Below are positions 35,728-47,891 of a stretch of DNA of 64,000 nucleotides, one piece after another. The stretch covers positions 62,001 through 126,000 of the forward strand of contig JAIWNE010000066.1 in the NCBI GenBank assembly GCA_025331445.1. Direction: 5' to 3'. How positions within the stretch are numbered: position 1 is the first letter of the stretch; each line of letters starts with the position of its first letter. Made by a program: the position numbers and the translations under genes. The notes under the pieces were generated by a model that saw only the letters and a list, made by a program, of their open reading frames with translations, did not search any database and had not been told where the DNA came from. Source of the DNA: Blakeslea trispora (Eukaryota > Mucoromycota > Mucoromycetes > Mucorales > Choanephoraceae).

Positions 35728-35738
35728 TTCCCGTGGTG
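35728..35738 (-). repeat. right terminal inverted repeat of the CACTA-like element
   Basis: The complement of CACCACGGGAA, with the subterminal ATTTCGTGTAAAAATATG and CATGGAGCAATAATC on its inner side. Confidence 0.8.
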
Positions 35739-36089
35739 CTAGTATTACTTTTTCTCCTATTGTTGTAGCTGCTTTTCTTTTGACTCCGCTTGCAATTCTT
35801 TCATTGGCAAGCTTTGCAGCATTGCGTACAATTTGCCGACTGGTCTTTAGTACTTTCTTGTTGATAGTCTTGTCAAGCTTGTCCATTGTATCTTTAGTAT
35901 TAGAAGAGTGATGTATTTAATTTAAGAGTAGCAGGAGTGTAAATAATATAATTAAATATACAGTTGCAGGAAACTGAAATTCGATCATTTCTTGATATCA
36001 GCGTTAAAGATGCACAAACTAAAAGATATATTAGTGATTCAAGACGATGTCCAATTGAGCCCTGTTTTTTGTCATTAAAAAAAAAACGA

Positions 36090-36500
36090 GGCTAATGCTT
36101 TGTTATGCTACCTTTAGCATCTATAACGCCTTAACAAAGGTCCTTCATGCTACCCGCCAAGCGAACAAGTAGATCACTGCCGATCTTACTACTCCAGCAG
36201 CAATTCCTTCAGCTGAATAACATTACGTATTCTTGCTAGGCGCTGATCAAGAGCCCACCACAGATACTCAGTGGGGTTCTGTACTTTAGATAGACCAGTG
36301 CTCAAGCCTCTTCATCAAACGGTGGCTCTTCCAGAGACACGCAGAAGCTTCTGTGTGGCACGTAGCCCCATCTTTTTGGAGCATGACGCGTCTGTCCTTC
36401 TATGCTTGAGTTTCCAAGTACCAAGGTTGAGGCTTCTCTGATAAGATTTCAACATGTGTCGCCAATTCATGTTGCCGTAGTAAGATATGAAGTCTAGCTG
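36090..36500 (-). pseudogene. Tc1/mariner transposase remnant
   Basis: Translating the minus strand in shifting frames gives the C-terminal half of a Tc1/mariner DDE transposase: YGNMNWRHMLKSYQ, VMLQKDGATCHTEAS (second Asp, as in QQDNAPCHT), KVQNPTEYLWWALDQRL (Glu, as in DLNPIEHLW), and IDAKGSITKH at the end. Frame changes and stops separate these blocks, so it is a dead fragment. It lies between the split family gene and the second MULE. Confidence 0.7.
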
Positions 36501-36792
36501 ACGACAGTCTATCTACAGGCTGTAGATATTTTTGAATTGAATTGGTTTTTTGTAAAAGAAAGAAATATTGATTGTGGTCATTATCATCATGCCAGATATG
36601 CTTTATTTAAGGCTCAATTGAAGCTCAGTTCCCAGTAGTACGAATCTACTTAAATGTTCCCGCCGGGATCTGAATTATAGGCATAAATCCTCAGTGGCTT
36701 TGGTGGCTTACTGATTTCTTTACTTGTAATTTTACTTTTGTTCCTGAAGAAGTTTTTTGTTTTATTTCCTAAAAGTTTCTTAAACATCAAAC

Positions 36793-37882
36793 ATGTCAAC
36801 CTCTCCTACCAGAGTCGTATACAACTTAACCAACATTGAGACCGCTCTTGTCAGTACTGAAGCACCAGGAGTTTTAAGTCTCCCTTTGAACGAGACTGTA
36901 TGTGTAGTAGCAAACGAGTGGAAAGAATGCTTCAACCGCATCAGCGAGTTGAGTGCAACCAAGTGGATCAAGAAGCGTAGCAGAAGTGCCGAAAACTTGA
37001 TCATGGGTGAATCCCGTGAATGTCACCGTAGAGGTCACCATACGCCGGCCAGAACTGTGCGTATCAGTCAAAAAGACTCCAAAAAAAATTGGATGCAGAG
37101 GAACTTTAAGCATCCTTCAGTATGCTTATAACCCTGCCGTTGTTGAAATCAAGATGTCGATGGGCCATGTCAACCATGTCCCTGGCAGCAACAGCGACAT
37201 CAGAACTCTTCCATTGATTAGGGAGACCATAATGGTCATTGAAAGAGATTTGAGAAATGGCTCAAACTGCAGAGACATTAAAACTGCAGTTCTTCGCCAA
37301 ATTGAGCAGTGGGAATGTGGCAGAAGAAAGCCCACTTATGAAGATGTTTACAATCGCATCAAGAAGGTGCGATATATTGAGTTACTTTTTGAACATTTGA
37401 GTTGAGCAATAATTTTACTTGAGTAGATTAAAGAGACTCTTTATTTTCTTGATGAAAATGACTTGATTTCTTTTGACGCCTGGCTTGACCGTCAATTGCC
37501 AATGAAGAACTATGTTGTCTTCAATGGCAACTTGCAATTGCACAGTCAGAATGACAAGCTGTTTGCCCGTGGGTTCCAATCCCCTGTTCAAGTACGAGAG
37601 ATGTCTCTCAATAAGTTTCTCTGTCTTGATGCAACGCATGGCATCTCTCCTAGAAGTACTGAAGTGCTTTACAGTCTTGTTGCTCGGGACTCTCAAACCC
37701 ATAAGGGATATCCTGTTGCTTACATGGTAATCAACAATCAAACCATTGGTCCATTGAATCAATGGCTTACCTTCTTGAAGCAAAAAGGTAGCTTCAATCC
37801 TGAGGCAATCACTATTGATTGTTGTGTGGCCGAGCTCAATGCCATCCGCAGTACATTACACTTGTCATATTTTGGTTCATAA
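36793..37882 (+). pseudogene. second MULE transposase, frameshifted and truncated
   Basis: A Mutator-like transposase unrelated in detail to the one at the start of the window. The start at 36793 opens a FAR1-like DNA-binding region (ANEWKECFNRISEL, RSRSAENLIMGESRECH). The frame shifts by one in the A8 run near 37081-37088 and continues with IGCRGTLSILQYAYNP and PLIRETIMVIERDL. After an intron (37367-37426) comes the catalytic part, with NKFLCLDATHGISPRS (first Asp), GYPVAYMVINNQTIGPL and EAITIDCCVAELNAI (second Asp). The sequence then loses homology near 37870, so the Glu and any C-terminal domains are missing. Confidence 0.7.
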
Positions 37883-38339
37883 CAAATGAGATTTGAAACG
37901 GATCTTCTATATTCCGACTTGCTCGCTTGTATCTATCAGTGAAGCAACGCTATGCTGTCAATAGCAAATTTGCTGATCCAATTAAAATGATAGCTCATTC
38001 ATCAACCAGACTAATCAAGCTTTGTTTGATCACTTGATAAACATAAATTATGACAAGTGTGTAAAAAGAGCAAAGATAGCCTTCGTTTATGCTTTGGGGT
38101 AATCAAATTCATGCTCAAATAAAAGCGTCTGAAAATTGGGACAAGTTAGTTTGGTTTGCTGTAGCAAATCTCTAGTATTTGAAAGGTTACTGTTTACTCT
38201 TTCTAAAAGTAGACAATTAAAAAAAGAAAAGTCTTTTGTTTTATTGAGTGATTCAGAATAAACATAGCACATTCTAGCATAGAAATCCTTTTTTGGGCAA
38301 TATAATGTTTATTTATTAGTTCAAATATAGATACAATGC
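37883..38339. other. intergenic remnant
   Basis: AT-rich sequence between the truncated MULE and the kinesin 3' end. It is probably decayed transposon tail, with no readable coding block. Confidence 0.4.
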
Positions 38340-41300
38340 TCATGGCGTTAGGTTGTCTACAGGAAATTTCTGATCAATCATTTGAATCCAACTGATCATG
38401 TCCTGACGAGTGCCTGACTGTAAGGTATAGGCGTTATTGTTGGTATAAAGTGCAAAAACATTCTCTCGCTATAAGAAAGTAAATTAACACAACTCAAGTA
38501 AATGGCCGAAAAAAAAGTACAAGAATTCCTACCTGAATCATTTGCTCAAGAGCTTCGTTGTAATCGATACGAACAGAAGAGACATTGATTAAGCCTTGTT
38601 CATCTGATTCTGTATCATCCGAATAGATATAAATGTATGGTCGGCGAATAACAAACCATCTCTTGACCCATAAATCTTGAGATGCATCTTCCTGGTAAAG
38701 TAAAAACCCCTTTTTGGAGATATTTGCCCTATTATGGAATCATGAGTAATTTTTCATGTTTAAAAAAAAAAAAAAAAACTTCATTTTACTTACGGCTGTG
38801 CCACTAGTTCCACTTCTGCAATGAGTTTCGAAATCGATAAAGGCTCTTGTGTCAAAGGCCCATTATTTTCCAGAAGAATCGGTGGATCTTGACTGATGAT
38901 GATCTCTTGATCTGTACCAAGTTTCAATGTCCATAAATCAATTATCTTTTTTAAAAGAGCTTGTCTTTCATCCGTATCAGTCAAAAGAGAAGTAGATTTT
39001 GCTACAGTAGTAGATAAAGATGATATCGATGTAGGGGATAGAAGGGTATCGTTTTCTGCTTGCTTCAATTCCAGAATTTGTCTAGTGAAAGCAACTTGCA
39101 ATTTGCGATTGATGGTATCTTGTATCTGTCTGTAATCATTCACAAGAGATACACCGCGTGGACGCCATGTCCCAAGAAATTCTTCACCATGAACATATTT
39201 AGATGCTGTATTCAGGCGCCACAGTTGACTCAGATTTCGAGTCATGGGAGGCTTTAAATGCACCAGAAAGACACCACTGTACTTGCTAAGCTGCCTTCCA
39301 TTGGAGTAAAGAAGTTTTCTGAAATGACTAAACTTGCTACCGCCAATCGAACGTTCTCTACCTTGAATTTGGAATGCAACGTCCATATTGAATCGAATTG
39401 GCTTCTCACAGCTCTCTACTGCAATCTCCCAACGCAAATTCAGAATGACACGGCTGTTTGCGTCTGTCAGGCGATTCAAGAAGATACATTCATGTTGTGA
39501 GCTATCCCATGCACCTTGTGCCGTAAGACGACTGGTACCATCAGAATTGTAAGACACTTGTTGTTTTGAAAGAAGCTTAATGGGTATGTTTTCTTGTGCG
39601 GGTGATTCCAGAATACGACCTTTACCATCCAATAACCGAACGTGACCAGCAGAAGCTTTGGTTATCTTGGTCCATTGGAATTGGCGTCCAGATGTATGAC
39701 AGAGAGTGAAGCAAAAGCGCCGTTGAAGACCTTGACGAATAGTGAAGTAACCTTTATCCATAGGGTTCTTTGCTGTCAATTGGACAGGTGTATATTCACC
39801 TGAAGGAGACAGTTCTCTCACTTCAATCCAGGCAACAATATCATGCTTCTCAGTTGTCAATAACTCTTCTTCAGACCGACGTTCAATGGACGCTATTGTG
39901 ATATCACTACTACTACCAGAGGATGATTTTAAAGATGCATGATCACTGGATGATTTTCGGTGACTCAAGAGTTCTGGTAACCGAGGTGGTTTTTCGCGCT
40001 GATCGTCCCATCTCTCTTGATGTATCAGCACGCGTGGCTGTGCTTGTCCAAACACTTCAAAGGGAATGAACCCATTCTTGAGCGTTTCCAAAACTGAATC
40101 GTTCACCGTGAGTGATAGGGTCTGACTATACTCTAGTTGAACCGGATTGCTTTCGAAATAATTGGCAGGTTCGGTAGCAAATGTCTTTTCAGAAGGAGAA
40201 TAGGAAGGAATACCACCAAAGGATGAGAGTCTAAACTGAACGTGAACGTCGGTAAATTCCGATTCGTTTATGCCGCTGAATTCTATCAATTTAATCTCAA
40301 ATAGCAAGTTTTGTCCAACTTGCAAGGTGGTGTGCTCATCTTGAGTATGCTGATGATCTTCCTCATCCTCATCATCTATATCTTCTACAAAACCGTTATT
40401 TTCAGGAAACACGAGTTGTGTGTGATCAAGTAAGGAGAGCCTTGAACTCTCATTCCGGATAGCTACCGATCGAGCGATAGGCGAAACAAGGACTCGTAAT
40501 TTTCCTCTTATTTGTCCTGTACTACGACAGATGATTTCACAAGATGTTTCGTATGCTTGTTGGGTAATCAGGTTACGAACAGAGATCAAGGCTGCACCAA
40601 TGAATGTATATTTTGGACATGGATTCTCAAAAAAGGGATCCTCCCAATTGAAATGCTTTCGATAAAGAGGTTTGTCCATAAAATTGTAGAGATTACGCAT
40701 CTTATGCAGTCGTTGTTTCAGTTTTTCGAGTGACCAAATATAGATCACCTGGTTCTTTTTGTCAATGACGCGCACGCCTACACAAGGCTTTGGTGTAGAG
40801 ACCAGCATTGTATCTTCATCTGTTTCAAACTGATGAAGCAGAGAGGTGGGTTCATGATGTGAAAGAGGGTTCGAGAAAGGTTCATCTTCGATCACTGTAA
40901 ATTGGTACAAGATCTCTTTGTTGAGCTCTCGTGAAATGATGTTGGCTTCTTTCAGCATCACTGCATTCGTCAAGACAACTTCAGCCATGTCCACAGTACG
41001 TAGTTGTCGCCACTTGCCCAATACTTTTTCTATTAATGCAATCTGATGAGGTGAATAAGCTGGTACATTCAGTGCAAAATCTGAATGCTGCTGAGATATC
41101 TGGCGCGACATACGATGAAGCTTGGCCTCAAACAATCGCTTCTGATTATCCAGCTCCTTTTGTAATCGTTCTTTCTCTTGCTTGATCTTCTCTTCCAGAA
41201 CCTCCGATTGGGCAACAGAAAGATCAGTACAGACACTTTCTAAACCGTCCTCGATCATGGTAGCCGATGTCGAATTTCGAAATGAATCTCGTGTGGTGGA

Positions 41301-43793
41301 TGAATCATCGTCATCATTGTTGTCTGCTCGACTTTCAGATCTTGATCTCCGCGAGTTTCGAATTTTAGCAATACCATCATACAACTTTTCTAGTTCGTCA
41401 TCCTTGAAAGCTTCGAAATTATCGTTGGTGGAATAGTAAGCCAACACGGCCTCTCGACGAGCATAATTCCAGTCAATCACTTCTGAACCCACTGTGCTTT
41501 CTGTCGAAGGAGAGTCTGGTCTTGCCTCATCATCTTCTGTCGTTGAAGCTGCACCATGCATGCTGTTTTCAATAGCTACTTTATGTAAATCTCTCTCTTT
41601 TCGTACTTCTTCAGGATTGTTGAATCGAAAGATGTGATAATAACCTAAAATGATACGATATCCGCTTTTCAATGGGTGCGGTTCAGTAATTCGTCTACCA
41701 TTCACCATTGTCAATGCTTCAGGATTTGGAAGTAAAGTGACCACACCATTCTTGTTTTCAAACACACAATGATCATCTTGAATATTGGGTCCACTGAGTC
41801 GAATGTCGGCTGGAAGATCACTGTCTTGTCTTCCCAGCTTAGTCAGTCCAGGTTTGATCTGATACATGAGGCATTCTGACATGAGAGGATCCTCGTTCAA
41901 GTTGACAATGAAGGGTATTGTTTTAGGGGTATAGACACCCATATCATTCTTTTCAATGGTAATGCCGAGTTCCTTGAGTGATTTTTCTCTCTCGAGATGG
42001 ATTTCTTCTGTCTTTTTCAGCTTTTCTTCCCAGCTTTCGTTCAAGTTAGCCAACAACTTTTCTGAACTCTGTAGTTGTTCCACAATCTCTTCTTTCGACA
42101 TCTTTTTCTTCTTTCCTGTACTATCTGTAATTTCAAATTCTGGTGCCTTTTTTGTGTTGGTCGTTGTGTTACCGGCTGAAGTTCGTGGAGCGATGGATGC
42201 AGAATTTGAGCCAGCCGACTTGTAAGCGCTTGCTGCTGTCAATTGCTCTACTTCTTCTGGTGCATAAGTACGTAATCTGTCACGAAGTAACTCGAGTTCA
42301 TCTTTGAGATCACGAATGAGTTTAGCATTTGGATCTTCGTTGACAATAGCCTTGTTCTTGATCTTTTTGGCTTGGTCGGCATATCGTAAAGTACTAAGTG
42401 TTTCATCATAATCTGCTTGAGAAATAGCTGCAATCATGGCTGTTTTAGAATTACCACCTAATGAATCTTTCAGTAGCCATGTAAGAACCTACAGACAAAA
42501 GAGAGAAAGGTTAGCATTTTCTCTCTTTCACTTTTTCATAAACACCTACAGAATCTCGGTAGGGAATGAAAGCTTCCTTTTTCTTCCCTCGTTTTCCTTC
42601 TAATTGCGACTGCTCAGCCAAGCCTGCAATAACCTTGCCTAGTGTAGTAAGGGATCTGTTGATGTTGGCACCTTCCTTTAATCTAGCACCTGTAGCGCCT
42701 GTACTGTTGGCTCTTTCACTACCAGCCAAATCAACTAAACTGTTGAATTAAAGAAAAAAACAAATATTTAGTCATGCTGAACATGAAAAGCATCGAAAAA
42801 AAAGAGCCAACCTGATTCTTGCCACCTTTTCAGTTTCTAGCTTGGTTAAATCATCAAGTCGCTTTTGTGTCAGAAATAAGGTAAAAACCGCATGTGATCT
42901 TGATGAGGTCTCATTCATGTTGGTTGCAGCAACAGTTCTAGCCTATAACCTCTTTTTTTAGTTTAGTCTTTTCTCTAAAAACTACTCATCCAATTGACCT
43001 TGTTTCCTTCGTCCATTAGATGTTCAATATCGTCAAATGAAGTCACCACAAGTCGAGATAGATCCTCCACATAGGGACCTAGCGAAGGATGTTCACGCAC
43101 TTTCAGGTTGCCTTTGTTTTTTGGGTTGAGCAAGTCGCGCACTTTTTCGTTATAGATTTCAATATAGGACACTTCAACTCGATAGGTCAAGTTTGGATCT
43201 GAGTTGGAGTTGATTCGGTTGAAGAGTTCTGAACATGTACGTGGCGTGATACCTTTATCTTCACCATAACCCATCTATGCATAATTTCGGGCGTTTAGTT
43301 TTTTTTTTTATATAGTTCAATCGTGAACATTATCTTACCATAGAGTATGATTTACCAGCACCCGTCTGACCATCTGTGCAATCAAGTTAGTTATAAACGT
43401 CATTCGTTGTTGAGGCATATCAGTCTTCCAAAGTCATATTTACAAGCAAAAATACAACAGTTGTAACCATCAAACGCGTGGTTGAGTAGTTCTTCACCTA
43501 GATCGTTATACACTGTTTGTTGATCGGCATAAGAAGGATGGTTTTTATCTACAGACCAATAGGATTTATCAAAAGTAAAAGCCTTGACATCTTCGGATTC
43601 CTTGCCAGTCCGTTGATCAGGAGGTCTACTGATGATAGTTTGATTTCCTTCCATTCGGATCAAGCCCACAGCTCCACGGGCGATTTCTACAGATGCAATG
43701 TGAATCTCAAGTTGTGTGTTATTTTGGGTAATCCAAACCTCTCGAGTTAAATGGACGACATCGAACTACGACCTTGATATTGCCTCCACTCAT
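38340..43793 (-). CDS. kinesin-3 (Unc-104/KIF1 type) motor protein
   Basis: Kinesin-3 motors carry early endosomes and other vesicles to microtubule plus ends; in fungi they matter for hyphal growth. Nine exons (43793-43739, 43686-43444, 43373-43339, 43274-42999, 42942-42812, 42739-42550, 42488-38794, 38728-38533, 38468-38340) encode 1649 aa. The motor domain (1-350) has the P-loop GQTGAGKS split by an intron, switch I SSRSH, switch [10 protein letters not shown], and [20 protein letters not shown] neck coiled coil is followed by an FHA domain near 525-610 ([25 protein letters not shown]), the KIF1B/DUF3694 region, and a C-terminal PH domain ([37 protein letters not shown]). The 3.7 kb exon 7 is unusually long for this genome. 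The exon 4 donor is GTCAAT. Confidence 0.93.
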
Positions 43794-45779
43794 GTTGCTT
43801 TGATGCTACTATTAAACAATAAATAACTTGACTATAGTTTTCTTGTGTGTTTTCTTTTTACTTTTTTTTTTAAAAGGGGGGTATGTAAAGTGTTGTAGAT
43901 GGCAAGATCGTAGAGTTAAAAAAAAGTATGCCTTTTTTTTTTGTTTATTGCACAGAGTCCTTTTTTTTTAAAATGCTATCGGTTTTCTCTTTCTCAAAAA
44001 AGGATAAAAAAAAGAGGATATAAAGTACAAGTAGAAAAGAAAAAGAAAAAAGGGTGTTTAGCAAGTGACCGAAAACAAAACAAAAAAAGAAAGAAGGAGA
44101 GAAGCTTTACAGTTTTAATCTTGTAGCATCGGCCTTTAAAACGAATTGGCAAAGTGCCTAATTTTTTCTTGGAATATCTCCAAACAAACTTCTTGTTTTC
44201 TTGCATCTTTGATACGCATGGCATCCATAAACAATACTTTGAATTGCTTTCTTTTCTTCCTTCGACTTGATCCAAGCCTTTTTCTGTCTCTGACATACAC
44301 TATTGTTTGTATTGTTGAAAAGCTTCAAAAGCTGTGTTTCAATATTCGTAAAAAACAACAAAGTGTTAATAGAACGATAACGTTTTGAAAGAAAAAATGA
44401 GCTTGGAATTTAATACACAAAAGAACCATTTTATTTTCTTGATAAAAAAAAAAGCAAGAAGAACAAACTAGGCAAATTTTTGAAATTAAGCATGATTTTC
44501 TTTTTGTTGAAAGGACAATCATGGTTGTCGGATGCTAGAACTGTCATTTTTTTCAGGTACCTTGAAATCTAGCTCAACTTCAAAAAAAATAAAACTCAGT
44601 CAATGCAGTGTAAATAACCTTATTGGTGTGAGCCACAACATCCAATAAGAAACTCAGTCGAATTTCCTTATTTTGTCGGCAACAACAAACAACAATTTCC
44701 TGCAAGACATCACTTTTCGAAAAAAAGAAAGAAACAGATGGTAGACAGAAAGAATCAGGTTAGCGAAAAAAGAGAGAAGAAAAACAAACATTGCACAGCT
44801 TGAAGACTATACATCGTCCCGAAAAAAAAATGGCAATCTTTGTAGTATTCATGCAATGTCTGCTACCTTTGAAAGTCATAAAGTATCTTTAAATTAGATG
44901 TTGGAAATAATAGATTGTTTCTGAGTGTGGCAATGGCCATGCTTCTTCTTTTTGGTGCCTTCTTTTCTTCTTGCCATAGTCTGTTGCTTTGACTATCTTT
45001 ATAGCTCTAATTGATTAGAAAACTAGCAAGCATCATGATGAAAGCAATCAGAATGAACTTTTTTGTAAAAGGACAATTCAATTGCTGTATGAAGACAAGC
45101 TCTTGCTTTCTTTGCGGTCAATTGCAGTTCAAGCTAAATGCATTGCTTCAATCACAAGATGAGCAAGTGTGATCTTGCGATACTTTACTATCATCACTAA
45201 GCAAGCGAAAGTTGATTCACGTATTTTACTTTATTTGTCGCTTTCAAACACACTTCTCCCATCACAAATAAGCTCTGCATGAGGATGGGAAAGAGACATA
45301 TAAAATTCAACTCAAAGACATTGCTTATGTAACTATCTTTTTTATATAGAAATCATAGATGAGCATCATCTGGTCAAGCTGGTATCATCCTTTCTATCTA
45401 ATTCAGTCCTCTTACAAAAGAGCCCCTTATAAAGAAAAGGAGGAGGGGGAACAGTTTTGCAGAGCAGATACAATAAAGTAAAAATGTGACATATAGACGA
45501 TCCCAAAAGAACTAGTTGCCTGCTTTTAAAGAAAAATTACATGATGCAGTTGTTAAATATTTTAATCAATGTTACTTGTGTATAAACTTGAAGATGGTTT
45601 GGTTGCTTAGATACAGTATTCGCGTCTTGTTTTAAAACAAACAAACCTCTTGTACTACTATGGCTTGCTCTTTTTTTTTCCTTCTTTTCTATCGTCTCTA
45701 CCTTTTTCTCTTTTATTTTTCCCTTTTTTTTTTTAAAAAAAATCCATTTGCCTATCTTCACTGACCATCCTTGATTTGC
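43794..45779. other. 2.0 kb intergenic region
   Basis: This lies between the divergent kinesin and calcineurin A genes. It is AT-rich with many homopolymers. Short ORFs at 43994-44522 have no coding signature. No RNA gene was recognised. Confidence 0.5.
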
Positions 45780-47863
45780 ATGATAGCATCTAAAGCATAT
45801 TCAATGAAGCCTAAAGTAGATTTCAGTGTATTTGTAACCCCTGATGGAACAAGCGTCAGTACAAAGGAAAGAGTGATAAAAGGTAAGTTATCATGTCACA
45901 TGAACAATAAATGTTAAAAGAAACTCCAACAGATGTACCTGCTCCAGCTGTTTATTTACCTACGGATGAACAATTTTGGAGTTCAGAAAGACCTGGTTAT
46001 CCAGATATTCATTTCTTAAAAGACCATTTCTATCGTGAGGGTAGATTGACAGAGAGTCAAGCATTATATATCCTTGAAAAGGGAAAAGAGATCTTTGAAC
46101 TGGAAGAAAACTTGCTAAATATACCTGCTCCAGTCACAGGTAAGAAAAACCAAGACAAAATAAAAAGCAAGTAGACTCATGTTTTTAAAAGTATGCGGTG
46201 ATATACATGGACAATACTATGACTTGATGAAACTGTTTGAAGTAGGTGGTGATCCAAGTGAAACAACCTATCTTTTTCTCGGTGATTATGTAGACAGAGG
46301 TTATTTTTCTATAGAGGTAACAAAGGAAGGATGCTCCATTTCCCCTTTTTTTTTAATTGAGATATTCTTGTTAAAAGTGTGTGCTATACCTATGGAGTCT
46401 AAAGATGTGGTATCCAAATACATTTTTTCTTTTACGCGGCAATCATGAGTGTAGGCACTTGACTACACATTTCACGTTTCATATTGAATGTAAGTGAGAA
46501 TGCTTTCATCTGAAAAACAATTAAACTGTCTTTTAGGTCGTCATAAATATACAGAGCGAGTCTATGATGCATGCATGGAATCGTTTTGTGCTTTGCCATT
46601 AGGTGCTGTGATGAATCGACAATTCTTGTGCCTACATGGAGGTCTTTCACCCGAGTTGTACACATTAGCAGATATAAACAAAGTAAAAGCAAAACGCAAG
46701 AAATCAAATTGTCTTTTCAACCTAATTTTATAGATCGATCGGTTTCGCGAACCACCCACGCATGGTTTGATGTGTGATATCTTATGGGCTGATCCTGCTG
46801 AAGAGTTTGGAGAAGAAGCAACAACAGACTTGTTTTTAGACAACCGTGTACGAGGTTGTTCTTACTTTTTTACGCAAGTAAATTTTTTACTTTTTTTTTT
46901 GTTTTGTTTTTTACTTTCCATGATGTTCTGATTCTTTTATATTAGTTATGCAGCCACTTGTGCATTTTTGGAGAGAAACAATTTGTTGTCTATCATAAGG
47001 GCTCATGAAGCACAAGATGCCGGGTAAGTAACGATCGGTCTTTGGAGTTCCTCTTAACTCAAGCTTTCTCCAAGGTATCGAATGTACAGACGGAACGATA
47101 CAACCTCTTTTCCTGCTGTCATGACTATCTTTTCTGCACCCAACTACCTGGATCTATATAACAACAAGGCAGCCATTCTCAAATACGAAGATAATGTGAT
47201 GAACATTCGACAGTTCAATGCTACACCTCATCCTTACTGGCTACCTCAGTTCATGGATGTAGTCGAATGGAGTCTTCCATTTGTAGGAGAGAAAAGTAAG
47301 TGAGATTACCAAAACAGATTTCGATCATTAACTTTCTTTTCGATAGTTACCACCATGTTGCTTGCTATATTAAACATCTGCAGTAAAGAAGAATTATTGG
47401 CTGATGAAGAAGCAGACAAGTTAAATAAGGCAACGAATGATACAGCAGAAGAAGTTGAACAGCGAAAGATGGTCATTCGTAACAAAATACTGGCTATTGG
47501 TAAAATCTCAAGAGTCTATTCTATCTTGCGAGAGAATTCAGAGCGTATCACTGAATTGAAATCACTCTCACCCACTGGGCGTTTGCCCTTGGGTACACTT
47601 GCATCAGGTACAGAGGGAATAAAGTCAGGTAATAAGCCCAAAAAAAACATTCATGTATGTCCATCTCCCTTAACATGATGTCTACCATAGCCATTACTTC
47701 ATTTGAAGAAGCCAAAAAGGCAGATATCGAAAACGAAAGACTTCCACCATCCAGTGAGTCAAGAGAAACACACATGAAAGAAACACAAATGAAAATAAGA
47801 AATGCCATGAAAGAAGACACTTCATTGAGTCAAGTAACAGACACAATGATGGAAATGCAATAA
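45780..47863 (+). CDS. calcineurin A, catalytic subunit (PP2B Ser/Thr phosphatase)
   Basis: Calcineurin A is the Ca2+/calmodulin-dependent phosphatase. In Mucorales it governs hyphal versus yeast-like growth and is the target of FK506-FKBP12. Ten exons (45780-45882, 45933-46139, 46192-46316, 46378-46489, 46537-46682, 46734-46873, 46946-47023, 47075-47295, 47347-47628, 47691-47863) give 528 aa. Metal and catalytic motifs are [17 protein letters not shown] and [23 protein letters not shown] and WSLPFVGEK precede the calcineurin B-binding helix and a calmodulin-binding segment ([20 protein letters not shown]). Intron 6 (46874-46945) keeps the frame only with a GC donor (GCAAGT). Mucorales usually have several paralogues; which one this is cannot be told. 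It is convergent with the next gene, 28 bp apart. Confidence 0.93.
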
Positions 47864-47891
47864 AACTATTTAATAAACAAAAACAATCCAC

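Larger units (their letters stand above)
28255..35738. mobile_element. CACTA-like (En/Spm type) DNA transposon, 7.5 kb
   Basis: The ends are inverted repeats beginning CACCACGGGAA (28255-28265, and its complement at 35728-35738), close to the CAC-type ends of CACTA elements. Subterminal motifs such as ATTTCGTGT and TATGTAATTTCATGG occur near both ends. Inside are a tnp2-type transposase (28528-31563), a decayed tyrosine recombinase (32170-34318) and an unknown ORF (34775-35502). AGT sits directly at the left border and two bases beyond the right border, compatible with a 3 bp target duplication plus two extra bases. Joining the flanks restores a plausible intron of a host gene. Confidence 0.75.
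26339..35886 (-). pseudogene. Mucorales repeated-family gene, split by a CACTA insertion and an inverted duplication
   Basis: This gene belongs to an uncharacterised protein family that I recall as many-copied in Mucorales. Exon 1 (35886-35749; starts MDKLDKTINKKVL, ends TIGEK) is followed by an intron that now holds the element at 28255-35738. Exon 2 is 28202-28075 (EAEADNICIDK...), and exon 3 starts at 28020 (SLGLNSILDLTRSS). Later parts are QLILQLFNSYIKY near 27520, a 27404-27010 block with KMWSPLIEKLFRRDGL and ATGIKVDLRL, 26692-26570 (VTLEANGVYVAV), and a C-terminal exon with TWVPPTREKKRLP ending at 26339. The stretch 27560-27840 could not be joined with confidence. An inverted copy of about 180 bp at 26755-26936 breaks the frame. 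The function is unknown. Confidence 0.6.

Noticed and set aside
43994..44522. Overlapping short ORFs upstream of the kinesin gene
   Set aside because: Phe/Lys-rich products of homopolymer tracts on both strands; no coding support.
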